64,000 nt of DNA from Malaya genurostris (Eukaryota > Arthropoda > Insecta > Diptera > Culicidae): the NCBI RefSeq assembly GCF_030247185.1, contig NC_080572.1:189753800-189817799 (forward strand). The letters run 5' to 3'. This document shows positions 9,304-20,616 of this stretch, piece by piece (positions within the stretch are counted from its first letter, which is position 1; the number at the start of each line of letters is the position of its first letter). The notes below the pieces were generated by a model. It worked only from the letters and a program-made list of their open reading frames with translations. It was not told where the DNA came from and did no database searches. The translations under genes were made by a program, and so were the position numbers.

Positions 9304-12049
9304 ATGAAGAGCGCACTAAAGATTAATGAAATCCATAAAAATATTTTAGGGTGTTCGTATGGAATTATTCTAGCAACCGAAACTAGTTGGGATGATAGCG
9401 TTAACAGCACGGAAGTCTTCGGAAACATTTACAACGTTTTTAGAAACGATCGTGAGCTCCATACATCTGATAAAAAATCGGGGGGAGGTGTTCTTATTGC
9501 TGTTTTAGCAGAATTTGACGCCGAAATGATAACCACTACGAAATTTAAAGAATTTGAACACGTATGGGTAAGAATTCATTTAGCAGGTGAAACACATATT
9601 TTTGTTTCAGTATATTTTCCTCCTAACAATGCCCAAAAAGCTACATATGAAAAGTTTCTGCATGTTGCTGATGAAATCATGACTAAGCTTCCATCGGAAG
9701 CTAAAGTTCATATATATAGAGACTTTAATCAGCGCAATATCGACTTTATTCCAGACGCTGAAAATGAGAGCATTTTACTACCTCTCGTTGGGGAGAATGA
9801 AACACTTCATTACTTATTCGACAAAATATCCGGTTTAGGTCTTAATCAAATTAATCATGTAAAAAATCAGCAAAACTGTTATTTAGATTTTTTATTTACT
9901 AATATTCACGATGATTTTTGTGTAATAGAATCACCAACTCCATTGTGGAAAAATGAAGCTTTTCATACAGCAATCGAATTCTCAATATTTATACATCAGA
10001 TTAATAGACCCGACGACTACGAGTATGAGGAGATTTTCGATTACCACTCAGCAAATTATGATAGTATTAGTCGTAAGCTACGAGAAATAGATTGGCAAGA
10101 ACTCCTTAGAAACGAAAGAAATGTCGAAATTACAGTCGATATTTTCTACGCACGGCTGTACGACATAATAAATGAACATGTCCCATTAAAGAAAATTAGG
10201 CGACAAAATAATTCAAAGTATCCTGTTTGGTATAACGAGCATATTAGAAACCTAAGAAATCGAAAACAAAAAGCTCATAAAAAGTACAAAAGAGAAAATA
10301 ATAGTGACAATTTATCGAATTACATACACATCTGTGACCAACTAAGTTTAGCAATTGATACTGCATTCAAAGAGTATAACTCAAGAACTGAACAGGAAAT
10401 AAAGTCTTGCCCAAAAGAATTCTTTAGTTATGTTAGAAACAAATTGAAATCAGAAAACTTTCCGTCAAGAATGTATCTACAGGAAAACATTGGTAATAAC
10501 TCACAAGAAATTTGTAATCTTTTCGCTAAATTTTTTCAACAAATCTACACGAAGTTTTCTGAAGATGACCGCGATCGTGAATATTTTAATTTCTTTGGGA
10601 TTCCACCCATATTTATGAAAAAATTAGCATTAGATCTTGCAACCCCTTTGTGCTGGCTTTTTAATAATTCGCTTCAGTCTGGAGTTTTTCCAGAAACGTG
10701 GAAAAACTCTTTCCTTATACCAATTTTCAAAAATGGGAAAAAAGCAGACATATGCAACTATCGCGGGATTGCTATTCTTTCTTGCATTCCGAAGCTCTTT
10801 GAAGCGATCGTTAATGACAAACTCTTTAGTCAAATAAAAAATAGAATTACTCACATGTAACATGGATTTTTCAAAGGACGTTCCACTACTACTAATTTGC
10901 TTGATTTCGTCCACTATACCCTGACCGCTATGGACAAGGGAAATTACATTGAAGCTCTTTATACAGATTTCAGCAAAGCATTCGATCGTGTTGACATACC
11001 CATGCTTATGTTCAAATTACAGAAATTGGGAATCTTACCAGGTCTTCTTAATTGGTTGGAATCTTATCTAACAAATCGTCAACAAATTGTAAAATTCAAG
11101 GGTAAAAAGTCGAGCCCCATTCACGTCAGTTCCGGGGTCCCCCAGGGATCTCATTTAGGTCCTCTTTTATTTATCTTGTTTGTGAACGACATTTCCTTTC
11201 TTTTAAAAAAAATTAAAAATTCTAATATATGCAGACGATATAAAACTATTTTTGGAAATAGAGGAAAGTGAGGATGCCAAGGTTTATCAAGAAGAAATTC
11301 TTTCTTTTTATACATGGTGTAACAAAAGTCTTCTTCAACTAAATGTGAAAAAATGCAGTAGAATAACATTCAGTAAAAAACGAAATACACCTGACTTGAT
11401 ACTTTCTCTTGGAAGTCAAACAGTTCAAAAATGTGAAAGAATTAGGGACTTAGGAATAATACTAGATTCTAAAATGACTTTTGTTGACCATTATAATACA
11501 ATCATAAACAGAGCCAATAACATGCTAGGATTCATAAAACGATTTTGTTACTGTTTTCACGATCCGTATACAATTAAAACATTATACATTGCCTATGTTC
11601 GGTCAGTACTAGAATACTGTAGCCTAGTTTGGTCACCTTACTTAATCACATGGGAAGATCGAATAGAATCAGTTCAAAAACAATTTTTGTTATTTGCACT
11701 TCGTAAATTAGGTTGGACAAGACTTCCTCTTCCGTCATATAAAGCCCGCTGTATGCTAATAAGTATTCAAACATTAAAAGAACGCAGAGAATTTTCAATG
11801 GTCTCATTTGTAAATGACATTGTCTCGAATCGCATAGATTCCAGTCAACTCCTGTCCAATCTAAATTTTTACATACCATCTCGGCGTTTAAGAAATCGAA
11901 ATATTTTTATTACAAACCACCAGCGAACAAACTATGCGAAAAATGGGCCAATAAATCAATTGATGGCTGTATACAACAAGCATTCAGAAGCAGTCGATTT
12001 CACTATGTCAAAAAACAAACTAAAGCAATATTTCAGTTCTATTCGGTAA
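9304..12049 (+). pseudogene. CR1-like ORF2 endonuclease/RT, nonsense and frameshift
   Basis: The frame is open from 9136 but the first ATG is 9304. The endonuclease is degenerate (ATETSWDD, GGGVLIAV; the GDFN box reads YRDFN at about 9718-9732). RT motifs include YTDFSKAFDRV, SSGVPQGSHLGPLLF and YADD at about 11227-11238. A TAA at 10858-10860 interrupts the frame where related elements read Gln-His-Gly-Phe. A further frame change falls in the A-run 11205-11212, just before YADD. The C-terminal part to 12049 is intact in the last frame. No RNase H. Confidence 0.75.
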
Positions 12050-12170
12050 GCCAATTATTATTATTTAACTCATAATAAATTATACATCTATTTAGAATCT
12101 ATTTAGAATAGTTTACAAATTTAAGACGATTATTGTAATTATCCTTATGGTCTACTTTTGATTGACGACA

Positions 12171-12203
12171 AATAAATAAAAAATAAATAAATAAATAAAT
12201 AAA
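12171..12203 (+). repeat. (AAAT)n tail of CR1-like LINE
   Basis: Iterated AAAT marking the 3' end of the element, the same tail type as in the truncated copy ending at 25867. Confidence 0.85.
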
Positions 12204-12946
12204 CATTCACTATTCATACATCGTAGATGAGTACAATCCACACACAACCAAAACTTCTATTATGAAACCCAGAACCACGATATGAATTCCACTCACAGTC
12301 TACTCAAAACTAATCGTACTGCTTTGCCATCCGCATCGCATTCAACACAACAAACGGACACGATTCTCCTGACAAATTAGGCTATTTGAAATGTCATCTG
12401 CTCCCGAACCGAAACCAACGCATTGACTACCTGTTTGGGTGAACTCGACATTTAATTCGCTGCCACAACGGCACTCAAATATTTATAGCACCGTCGACCC
12501 GTCGCCATCCGCCTTAAAACGCTTGATTTTACCTTGAATTCTTTTTCCACCGCCTTGTCGGCTTGCTCTTTTCTTGATTTTCCAACTCAACTCAGCTGGC
12601 ATAGCGAACACGAAGGTAAAACATTTCACTTCCCGCATAGTATTCGAAATTCCTCTCTAAATATATAAAAAAATACCTCTCAACACAAACCAACGACGCT
12701 AGAAAGGAACCGGCAAAATCGCCTTCGCTTGAATATCGCACTCAATCAGAACATTCCGATCCCTCGTCGAAGCAAGAGGAAACTCGATCGCGAAGGAACG
12801 TTAAAACAACATCACACAGGCAGCAACGGGGCAATAAACAGCGCCGTTTGGGGCTAATCGTCGCAGTTCGTTTGGAGTGAAAAATGATTTCCGATTCCAT
12901 TCCCAATCGGAGCGCTCCCGAAAAAAAACAAACCAAAGATACTTAC
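12204..12946. other. Non-coding, possible intron
   Basis: No supported ORF or repeat. It lies directly after the splice donor of the minus-strand exon ending at 12947, so in that model it is the start of an intron. Confidence 0.4.
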
Positions 12947-13227
12947 GTGGTGGGGCTACCGGCGCTGCTGGTGGAAGCGACGGCAGTCTGTGGATTTTCA
13001 TGACGCTCCAGTAGAGCCTGGATCTGGTTGGGCTTTCCGGATGGGAGCAGAACTCCCGAACAACAACCGCCACCACCGTGGCAATCACCACCGGAATCAC
13101 GACCGGAGACACCATCCAGCACCACATCCGAGGTTGCCTTCGGTGTGATTGGGTCCTCCATTAGTGTCGACTGCAAGCCGTCCAGATGATGCTGATGATT
13201 CACACTGTTTATGTTTACCACTTTCAT
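12947..13227 (-). CDS. Candidate first coding exon of an unidentified host gene
   Basis: On the minus strand the ATG at 13225-13227 sits in the insect-like context AACCATGA and opens 93 codons plus 2 nt. The frame meets CCAC|GTAAGT at 12947/12946, a perfect splice donor. The peptide begins MKVVNINSVNHQHHLDG, is Gly/Ser/Cys-rich in the middle (GGDCHGGGGCCSG) and reads KPNQIQALLERHENPQ near its end. GC content and codon-like composition exceed the flanks. The frame is open upstream to 13263 but without an ATG. I do not recognise the family. Further exons would lie left of this one; none is identifiable here. Confidence 0.5.
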
Positions 13228-14108
13228 GGTTCGACTATAACGTAGATTTCTTTTTTCTTTCACTTACTACACCCGCACTGAACTAATAAGATCAATGGGT
13301 TATTTTAGTTTTGACACCAATCAAGCACTGGGAAGGCTCTTCCGTCAGTTCACAATTTATCAGATTCAAACAGAATTCTTCACTCTTCAAGCTGCTAACA
13401 GCAGAACAGCAACAGGAAAACTCAAAATCGATAGCGGATCAACGGTCGCACTGTTGTAACTCGGAATTAGTTCTGTTTCAACAATTTGTTCAAGTGTTTT
13501 GATATCTTGTTTCGAGCCGTTTGTTCTACGAAGTACAAAATTTGCTTGTGCTCTGTTTGAAATTCAACTCACAACTGACATGGCAAGAATGGAATGCCTC
13601 TGAATCAACTCAACCGACAATCCGATGGAGGAGAATGGCTACCGGTGCGCAGATTGGAAGGAATTTGGTGCGGCGAAGCAGTGCGTCACGACTGGCACTG
13701 TGCGACTATTTGAAATCGTGTGCGGTCATAGTTTCGATGTCGTTCTTCTTTCTTCTTCTTTCTTTAATCAAGTTAATTTGTTTTGCACGATTTTTTTCAA
13801 AAACGGCCCAACAGCCGAGATTGACAGGTATCACCAACGGATGGAAACGTCTATCTATAATCTGTTTCAAAAAGCTCATAAGTATTGATTTAAAACACTA
13901 TTCGCCAACTGGAGCCAAATTTACCGCCATCTTGGGATATGAAATAACCTAAACTAAGACATATTCACGTCAAAAAGCACTAATCAAATGACCGTCATAT
14001 GTTAATTTTTAAAACTGGTTTAAGAATAAGATTCTACGAAAAACATTAGGGATAAAGTTCAGTTTTGTGAATCTTGAAAACGCATTCATCTTTTCTTCTC
14101 AGTGTATA
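13228..14108. other. Possible 5' UTR and promoter region of the minus-strand exon
   Basis: Mixed-composition unique sequence between the candidate exon and the ITmD37E element. The GC-richer part at 13560-13930 has open frames on the plus strand, but they carry no recognisable domain and overlap one another, so I do not call a gene. Confidence 0.3.
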
Positions 14109-15270
14109 CAGACTGTCCCAGAAAGTATGGACGCAACAAAAAAACCGCTACCATTTCGCAATGGTTAAGAGTCTGTCAATCTTTATGGCTGCGTCCTGTT
14201 TTTTACACTCTTCTCTATCCACTTGTGCAGTTGTTTATTCGTTTTCATTAGTTTGTTTCGAAATGCGTGGACTTTCAGCAGAACAACGTCGAAAAATTGT
14301 GTACAAATGGTGCACAGAACGCGGACTGTCATTGAGAAAGATAGCAAAAATGGAAGGAGTAAGTGAAAAAGCCGTGCGAAATTCGGTGAGGATAACACCT
14401 TTGAAGATAAACCGAAAAGGGGTCGAAAAAAAGGTCCTGCGAACCCTCAGTTGGATAAACGTATACTGAAGGTATTCGAGCAAAAGAAGAAGGTTTCAGT
14501 TCGGGATGTGACCAAAAAAGAGGGCACTTCGAAGTCAAATGTTCTTCGAATCTTCGAACCTATAAGAAGCAGAAACAACCAAAACGTAGTCCGAAACAAG
14601 AAACATTCTTCTACGATTCTTGCTGGAAATTTGAGCTGCATAATTATGGACGACGAAACCTACGTGAAACTCGATTACAAATTCTTGCCGGGACCACAAT
14701 TTTATACGGTGCGAGAAGGGCAGGCATTAAACCAGTCGGAGACATCGATTGAAGTCGAAAAGTTTGGTAAGAAAGCTATGGTCTGGCAAGCAATTTGTAG
14801 CTGCGGTAAGATTTCGAAACCCTTCATCACCACAGCGAAATATACATCAAGGAATGTTTACAAAACCGACTTCTACCCATGATTCGAAGCCACAAGGATC
14901 CTGTTGTTCTCTGGCCAGATCTTGCTTCTTGCCACTACTCGAAATCAACGGTAGAATGGTATACTACCAAAAATGTCACTTTCGTCCCAAAAGACATGAA
15001 TCCACCAAATTGCCCAAAACTTCGACCAATTGAGGAATTTTGGGCATTAACGAAGGCACATCTTAGGAAACATGTCTCGGCAACCAAAACCATTCAACAG
15101 TTCGAAAAAATTTTGAAAAAAGTGTCAAAACTTGTCGCCAAGAAGTCTGTACAGAATTTAATGAGAAACGTTCGCAAGAAGGTGCGCCAGCTAGTCTACA
15201 ATGGCTAAGTAGCAAATGTTGAGAATAATATTCTCAAAGTGCGTCCATACTTTCTGGGACAGTTTTAGTG
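14109..15270 (+). mobile_element. ITmD37E (DD37E) Tc1/mariner-superfamily transposon
   Basis: Terminal inverted repeats share ACTGTCCCAGAAAGTATGG on both ends, and the element is flanked by TA at 14107-14108 and 15271-15272. The interior encodes a transposase with exactly 37 residues between the second Asp and the Glu. Length is 1162 bp. Structurally complete ends but a broken gene. Confidence 0.85.
14263..15208 (+). pseudogene. DD37E transposase, multiple frameshifts
   Basis: Starts MRGLSAEQRRKIVYKW, a helix-turn-helix N-terminus. The frame changes near 14375-14390, locally around 14540-14600, and near 14850. Catalytic sites are still visible: Asp in MDDETYVKLD (about 14647-14676), Asp in LWPDLASCHYS and Glu in RPIEEFW, 37 residues apart. 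The C-terminus is Lys-rich and ends at 15208. It would have cut and pasted the element at TA sites; this copy cannot. Confidence 0.8.
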
Positions 15271-15272
15271 TA

Positions 15273-15687
15273 CATTCAATTTCCTACAACTTATTTTTGG
15301 ACAGGTGGAAATATTTTTCAGTTGTAACTTCACGGTTCTCAAAATAACATACATCAAAATATCGTCAAATGTGGTTTTAAATAACAGATTTTTTGTACAA
15401 TGTAGGTTATTTTTAGAGTGATCATTCGGCATAAAATTTAATCTTGGCGACATATGTGGATGAAAAATGGATCTAAGAAAATGATTATCCTGAACTTCTC
15501 ATCTCGGCCGTAGTGATTTGTTTTTCGTTTATTGAATAATAAATATAATAAAATAATAAATGCTTATTTAGTATGAACTACGATTTTATATGGAAAATAT
15601 TCAGAAAATAAAATTGGGTTAAACAGGAAAAAATACGAATTTTAAAGGTGACATAATTCTATAAACTATACAATTCAGAGCTATTTA
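15273..15687. other. No recognised feature
   Basis: AT-rich. A short stretch just right of the transposon reads TTTCCTACAACTTATTTTTGG, close to the motif repeated at 51326 and 51635, so it may be a remnant of the same repeat. Confidence 0.4.
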
Positions 15688-16048
15688 ACTTGTTAAATGA
15701 CACAATATTCCACTCGTACAGAATTGTACAGCCTCCGAATGTAATTTACACTCGACTACCAAGTGCCGCTGTATGGATTTATGTGTATCAATTATCCATC
15801 AAGCAGATATGGCCTTTTGTGGTTCAATCGATTAGCTGATGCACTTTGTGATTCAATGTTTCTAGGTTCAATCCGCATTGCTGCTATTGATCTTTTATTT
15901 TTATTTCATTCGATTTCAAGCCATGTAATTTTCAAATCACACTATTTCACTATTTCGTTCTTGGATATAAATTTGTGTGAAATACGACGCTCCATTTATA
16001 TGCATCTTATAAGAAGTAAAATCACAAGATTTTTTCGAAGTATGTAGG
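15688..16048 (+). repeat. SINE-like repeat, copy 2, with pol III box motifs
   Basis: Aligns along its length with 5768-6132. The B-box-like GGTTCAATCC at 15865-15874 matches consensus better than copy 1, and the A-box-like region is at about 15820-15842. Both copies begin near TTAACTT.TAAATGAC and end near AAAATCACAAGA. No flanking duplication was clear. Confidence 0.55.
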
Positions 16049-16310
16049 TTAGTGTAGATTAAATTCTACTTTACCATAGGCTTTTGCTTTGTTTTCTGCG
16101 ATAATTTTTCGAATACATTTTTCATTTAAATCAGGGATTGTTGGAAAAAAGGGCTCTTTTCAAACTTTCCTATCAAATTGGCAGATCTTGCAGAAAATAT
16201 CATCTCCAAACGAACAACGCCTCTGCATTTAATATCAGAATAAATGTGCTAATTTATTTCCTACAATTTCTTTTCGGACAATATTTTTGTGCAAGTGACA
16301 GTTTGAAATT

Positions 16311-16325
16311 TGAAAACTGTCACTT
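16311..16325. repeat. Target-site duplication, left, of LINE copy B
   Basis: TGAAAACTGTCACTT, repeated perfectly at 22464-22478 and directly abutting the poly(A) (T-run on this strand) of the minus-strand LINE. The site is the right half of a palindrome with AAGTGACAGTTT at about 16293-16304. Confidence 0.9.
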
Positions 16326-16935
16326 TTTTTTTTATTCAATATTATAGTATAATTTTAAGGCACACTGCTTAAGCTCTAAGATGCCAAGGGTATTTACTAA
16401 TCTTAATTACGACTAACTTAAAACTAGAAAAGTATCATTATGTAATGTAGCGGTAGCGGATTCTCGAGAAGCTATCGGTAGTGGCCGGTGAATTGAATAT
16501 CTCATGAGGGTCTTCCATATGCCGTTGGCGAAGATCCATGTTGGCCGCATCCTTCGGTCCGCGTGGGTCCGCGGGAAACACCCCCAGGCTACGAAGGCCC
16601 GGCGGGTGGCCCGCATGCTGGTTTTCGACTGGGGCGGCCTTCCGTGGACGATGATGGTGATGTTACGGAAGAGAATGAAAAAAAAAAGTAAATATTGTGG
16701 AAACGGGGTAAAAAGGGGATGTGGGAACAAAATGTTTGAAAACGATAAAGATCTAATTAGTTGCCATCGAGATGGTGAAGAGATAGGGAAGGGGTAACGA
16801 AAAAGTTAGTGACAAAAAAAGATCTTGTTAGTTCCAATGAAGATGGTGGACAGGGACGGGGATCGAGAGAATCGGGCGGATGTTAGTGTCGAACCTGTAG
16901 GTGGAGTTTATACTTTCTGAGCGAGGGATAACACA

Positions 16936-19900
16936 TTACACTTGTATATCAATGTGTTTAAGGTACTGGTATATGAGAAGCATATATAAACTATCCCGAC
17001 TCGCCAACACATCCCGAACCGGAACCTCAGGCGGTCTACCTCGGGCCCTAAGGGATTCCAGTAGCTTCGACCTGGCGTCACGATACTCTACGCACGACCA
17101 CACGACATGCTCGATGTCCTGATAACCGTCGCCACAGGTGCAGAGACCGCTCTCCGCAAGCCCAACACGCCGGAGATGTGCGTTGAAGGTGTAGTGATTT
17201 GACATGAGCCGCGACATAACACGAATGAAATCGCGACTCACGTTCATCCCCCTGAACCAAGGTTTCGTCGATACCCTAGGGATAATGGAATGTAGCCATC
17301 GTCCCAGTTCGCCATTGCTCCATGAAGTTTGCCAACTTTCGAGAGTTTTCTGACGAGAGATACTGAAAAATTCATTGAAGCAGATTGGTCTTTCATAAAT
17401 ATCACCTTCTAATGCGCCCACCTTAGCCAATGAGTCTGCCTTTTCATTGCCTGGAATGGAACAATGCGAAGGGACCCAGACTAACGATATTAAATAAGAC
17501 CGTTCAGATAAAGTTCGCAAGTGTTCCCGTATTTTCCCCAGGAAATATGGGGGATACTTTCCTGGCTTCATTTCCCGGAGAGCTTCTATTGAGCTTAGAC
17601 TGTCCGTGACAATGAAGTAATGGTCTTTGGGCAAGGTTTCAATGATCTCAAGGGTGTACTGAATAGCAGCTAATTCTGCGACGTAAACTGAAGCCGGATC
17701 ATTGAGTTTGTGAGAAGCGGTGATGTTTTGATTGAAGATGCCGAAGCCTGTGGACCTGTTGATGTTTGAACCGTCAGTGTAAAACACCTTTTCACAGTTG
17801 ACTGTTCTAAATTTATTATAAAAAATATTTGGGGCCACTTGAGGGCGCACATGATCCGGGATTCCACGAATTTCTTCTCTCATGGATGTGTCGAAAAACA
17901 CAGTAGAATCAGAAGTATCCAAGAAATGAGCACGATTGGAAACAAACGAAGAAGGATTAATATTCTGAGCCATGTAATCAAAATACAAGGACATAAAACG
18001 GGTTTGAGAATTGAGCTCGACAAGCCTTTCGAAATTTTCAATCACCATCGGATTCAGGATGTCGCATCGAATTAGCAATCGATATGAGAGATCCCAGAAT
18101 CGATTTTTCAACGGTAAGACGCCCGCCAGTACTTCAAGACTCATCGTATGAGTCGACTGCATGCAACCTAAGGCAATACGCAAACAACGATACTGAATTC
18201 TTTCCAGCTTGATGAAATGAGTGTTCGCCGCGGATCGGAAGCAAAAGCATCCGTATTCCATCACGGACAATATCGTTGTTTGGTATAACCTGATCAGGTC
18301 TCCTGGGTGGGCACCCCACCATGATCCGGTTATTGTACGAAGAAAATTGATTCTCTGTTGGCATTTTTGTTTCAGATACCTAATGTGACATCCCCAGGTG
18401 CCTTTGGAGTCGAACCAGACCCCGAGATATTTAAATGTGAAGACCTGAGCTATGGTTTCACCCCCTAGTTGAAGCTGTAATTGTGCTGGTTCTCGCTTCC
18501 TTGAAAATACAACCAGCTCAGTTTTCTCCGTAGAGAACTCGATACCCATTTGAAGAGCCCATGTCGACAAGTTGTCGAGGGTATCTTGCAATGGTCCTTG
18601 GAGATCGGCAGCTTTGGGTCCTATAATAGACACAACGCTGTCGTCGGCAAGTTGTCTTAGCGTGCAAGATGTGTTGATACATTCATCAATGTTGTTCACG
18701 TAAAAGTTGTATAAAAGGGGGCTTAAGCATGAGCCCTGAGGAAGACCCATGTAACTGAATCGTATTGTCGACAAATCACCATGCGCGAAATACATGTATT
18801 TCTCGGACAACAGATTATACAAAAAGTTATTCAAAATTGGTGAAAGACCATGCTGATGCAACTTCTCAGATAGGATGTTTATGGAAACTGAATCAAAAGC
18901 CCCCTTGATGTCTAGGAAAACTGACGCCATTTGTTCTTTACGAGCAAATGCCATTTGAATTTCGGTTGAGAGCAACGCAAGACAATCGTTCGTTCCTTTA
19001 CCCCTGCGGAAACCAAATTGTGTATCTGAAAGTAAGCCATTAGTCTCGACCCAATTGTCTAGACGAAACAGAATCATTTTTTCGAACAATTTCCGGATAC
19101 AGGAAAGCATAGCAATCGGCCGATACGAATTGTGATCGGAGGCAGGTTTCCCTGGTTTTTGAATGGCGATAACTCTTACTTGTCTCCAGTCATGTGGGAC
19201 AATATTATCCTCAAGAAGCCTATTGAATAAATTCAATAAGCGCCTTTTGGCAGAGTCAGGCAAATTTTTCAACAAGTTGAATTTGATTTTGTCTAACCCC
19301 GGAGATTTATTGTTACACGATAAAAGCGCAAGTGAGAACTCGACCATCGAAAAAGGTGTTTCGTTTCTGTTTGATGAAGCGACGCGCATGATTGTCTGTT
19401 CCGGAACAGAGTCAGGACATACTTTTTTAGCGAAATCGAATATCCAGCGGTTAGAATATTCCTCGCTTTCGTTTGTGGTGTTTTTGTTGCGCATTCGTCG
19501 GGCTGTGTTCCAAAGAGTGCTCATTGATGTTTCTCTCGATAATCCGTCTACGAATCGACGCCAATAACCGCTTTTCTTCGCTTTAATCAAGCTTTTCATT
19601 TTAGCGTCTAATGCCGCGTAGTTTCTGAAATTATCAGGTGTTCCGTTTTTCCTAAACTCGACAAATGATGCAGTTCTCTCCGCGTTTAATTCTGAGCACT
19701 CTTCGTCCCACCACGGGTTGGGGGGACGGATGTTAGTTTTCGCGCCGGGTACACGTTTCGTCTGAGCTTGAGTCGCGGTGTCGAGAATCAAGCCAGCCAA
19801 AAATGTGTACTCTTCCTCCGGAGGAAGTTCTTGTGTTGTTACTAGTTTCTCAGATATCGAGGTCGCATAGCTATTCCAATCAATATTTCTTGTGAGGTCA

Positions 19901-20616
19901 TACGAAACATTGATTGTCTCCGATGGTCTTAATCCGGTGGCGATTGAAATTACGATAGGCAGATGATCGCTACCGTGGGGATCAGGGATTACCTTCCACG
20001 TGCAACCCAACCGTAGCGATGTCGAGCAAAGGGATAAGTCTAGCGCACTTGGTCTTGCTGGTGGTGCAGGAATTCGTGTCATTTCTCCCGTATTCAAGAT
20101 TGTCATATTGAAGTTGTCGCAGATATCATGGATCATAGTTGATCTGTTATCGTCGTGAAGACAGCCCCATCCCGTACCGTGTGAGTTAAAGTCTCCTAAA
20201 ACCAACGTCGGTGCGGGAAGAAGCTCTATGATATCATTGAGCCGCCGATGCCCAACCGAGGCTCTTGGAGGAATGTAGATGGAAGCAATGCAAAGGTCCT
20301 TGCCTTTGATTGTAACATGACATGCGACAACTTCAATACCTGGTATCGAGGGGAGGTTAATGCGATAGAAAGAATAGCACTTTTTGATCCCCAAAAGTAC
20401 TCCTCCATAGGAATCATCTCGATCCAGACGAATAATGTTAAAATCGTGGAAGTTTAAGGGTATTTCAGAAGTTAGCCAAGTTTCGCACAATGCAAATGCG
20501 TCACATTTCAGATTATTTACTAGAAATTTGAAAGGATCTATTTTTGGGATGATACTTCTACAATTCCACTGTATAACAGTGATTGTATCCGTGACCTCGG
20601 TGGGTGTCTTAGCCAT
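16936..20616 (-). CDS. LINE copy B ORF2: endonuclease / reverse transcriptase / RNase H
   Basis: 1226 aa, starting MAKTPTEV within the end of ORF1. Endonuclease at about 1-230 (IQWNCRS, LCETWL, LGDFNSH, GSDHLPI). Reverse transcriptase at about 465-755, with FLDIKGAFD and LADD at about 655-660 in place of YADD, the same substitution as copy A. RNase H at about 940-1065 (FYTDGS, AELAA, VTDSLSS, WVPSHCSIPGNEKAD). A C-C-H-C motif (CTCGDGYQDIEHVVWSC) lies near the C-terminus. No stop or frameshift in 3.7 kb. The enzyme nicks target DNA and reverse-transcribes the element RNA; RNase H removes the RNA strand. Confidence 0.93.
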   Translation of the reverse strand: MAKTPTEVTDTITVIQWNCRSIIPKIDPFKFLVNNLKCDAFALCETWLTSEIPLNFHDFNIIRLDRDDSYGGVLLGIKKCYSFYRINLPSIPGIEVVACHVTIKGKDLCIASIYIPPRASVGHRRLNDIIELLPAPTLVLGDFNSHGTGWGCLHDDNRSTMIHDICDNFNMTILNTGEMTRIPAPPARPSALDLSLCSTSLRLGCTWKVIPDPHGSDHLPIVISIATGLRPSETINVSYDLTRNIDWNSYATSISEKLVTTQELPPEEEYTFLAGLILDTATQAQTKRVPGAKTNIRPPNPWWDEECSELNAERTASFVEFRKNGTPDNFRNYAALDAKMKSLIKAKKSGYWRRFVDGLSRETSMSTLWNTARRMRNKNTTNESEEYSNRWIFDFAKKVCPDSVPEQTIMRVASSNRNETPFSMVEFSLALLSCNNKSPGLDKIKFNLLKNLPDSAKRRLLNLFNRLLEDNIVPHDWRQVRVIAIQKPGKPASDHNSYRPIAMLSCIRKLFEKMILFRLDNWVETNGLLSDTQFGFRRGKGTNDCLALLSTEIQMAFARKEQMASVFLDIKGAFDSVSINILSEKLHQHGLSPILNNFLYNLLSEKYMYFAHGDLSTIRFSYMGLPQGSCLSPLLYNFYVNNIDECINTSCTLRQLADDSVVSIIGPKAADLQGPLQDTLDNLSTWALQMGIEFSTEKTELVVFSRKREPAQLQLQLGGETIAQVFTFKYLGVWFDSKGTWGCHIRYLKQKCQQRINFLRTITGSWWGAHPGDLIRLYQTTILSVMEYGCFCFRSAANTHFIKLERIQYRCLRIALGCMQSTHTMSLEVLAGVLPLKNRFWDLSYRLLIRCDILNPMVIENFERLVELNSQTRFMSLYFDYMAQNINPSSFVSNRAHFLDTSDSTVFFDTSMREEIRGIPDHVRPQVAPNIFYNKFRTVNCEKVFYTDGSNINRSTGFGIFNQNITASHKLNDPASVYVAELAAIQYTLEIIETLPKDHYFIVTDSLSSIEALREMKPGKYPPYFLGKIREHLRTLSERSYLISLVWVPSHCSIPGNEKADSLAKVGALEGDIYERPICFNEFFSISRQKTLESWQTSWSNGELGRWLHSIIPRVSTKPWFRGMNVSRDFIRVMSRLMSNHYTFNAHLRRVGLAESGLCTCGDGYQDIEHVVWSCVEYRDARSKLLESLRARGRPPEVPVRDVLASRDSLYMLLIYQYLKHIDIQV

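Larger units (their letters stand above)
7734..12203 (+). mobile_element. CR1-like non-LTR retrotransposon, inactivated
   Basis: Carries an ORF1 with a PHD-type zinc finger, coiled coil and basic tail, then an endonuclease/RT ORF2 without RNase H, and ends in (AAAT)n at 12171-12203. This layout is that of CR1/Jockey-superfamily LINEs. The left limit is only the start of the open frame; the real 5' end is not visible. ORF1 has one frameshift, ORF2 one nonsense codon and one frameshift, so the copy cannot move itself. Confidence 0.75.
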
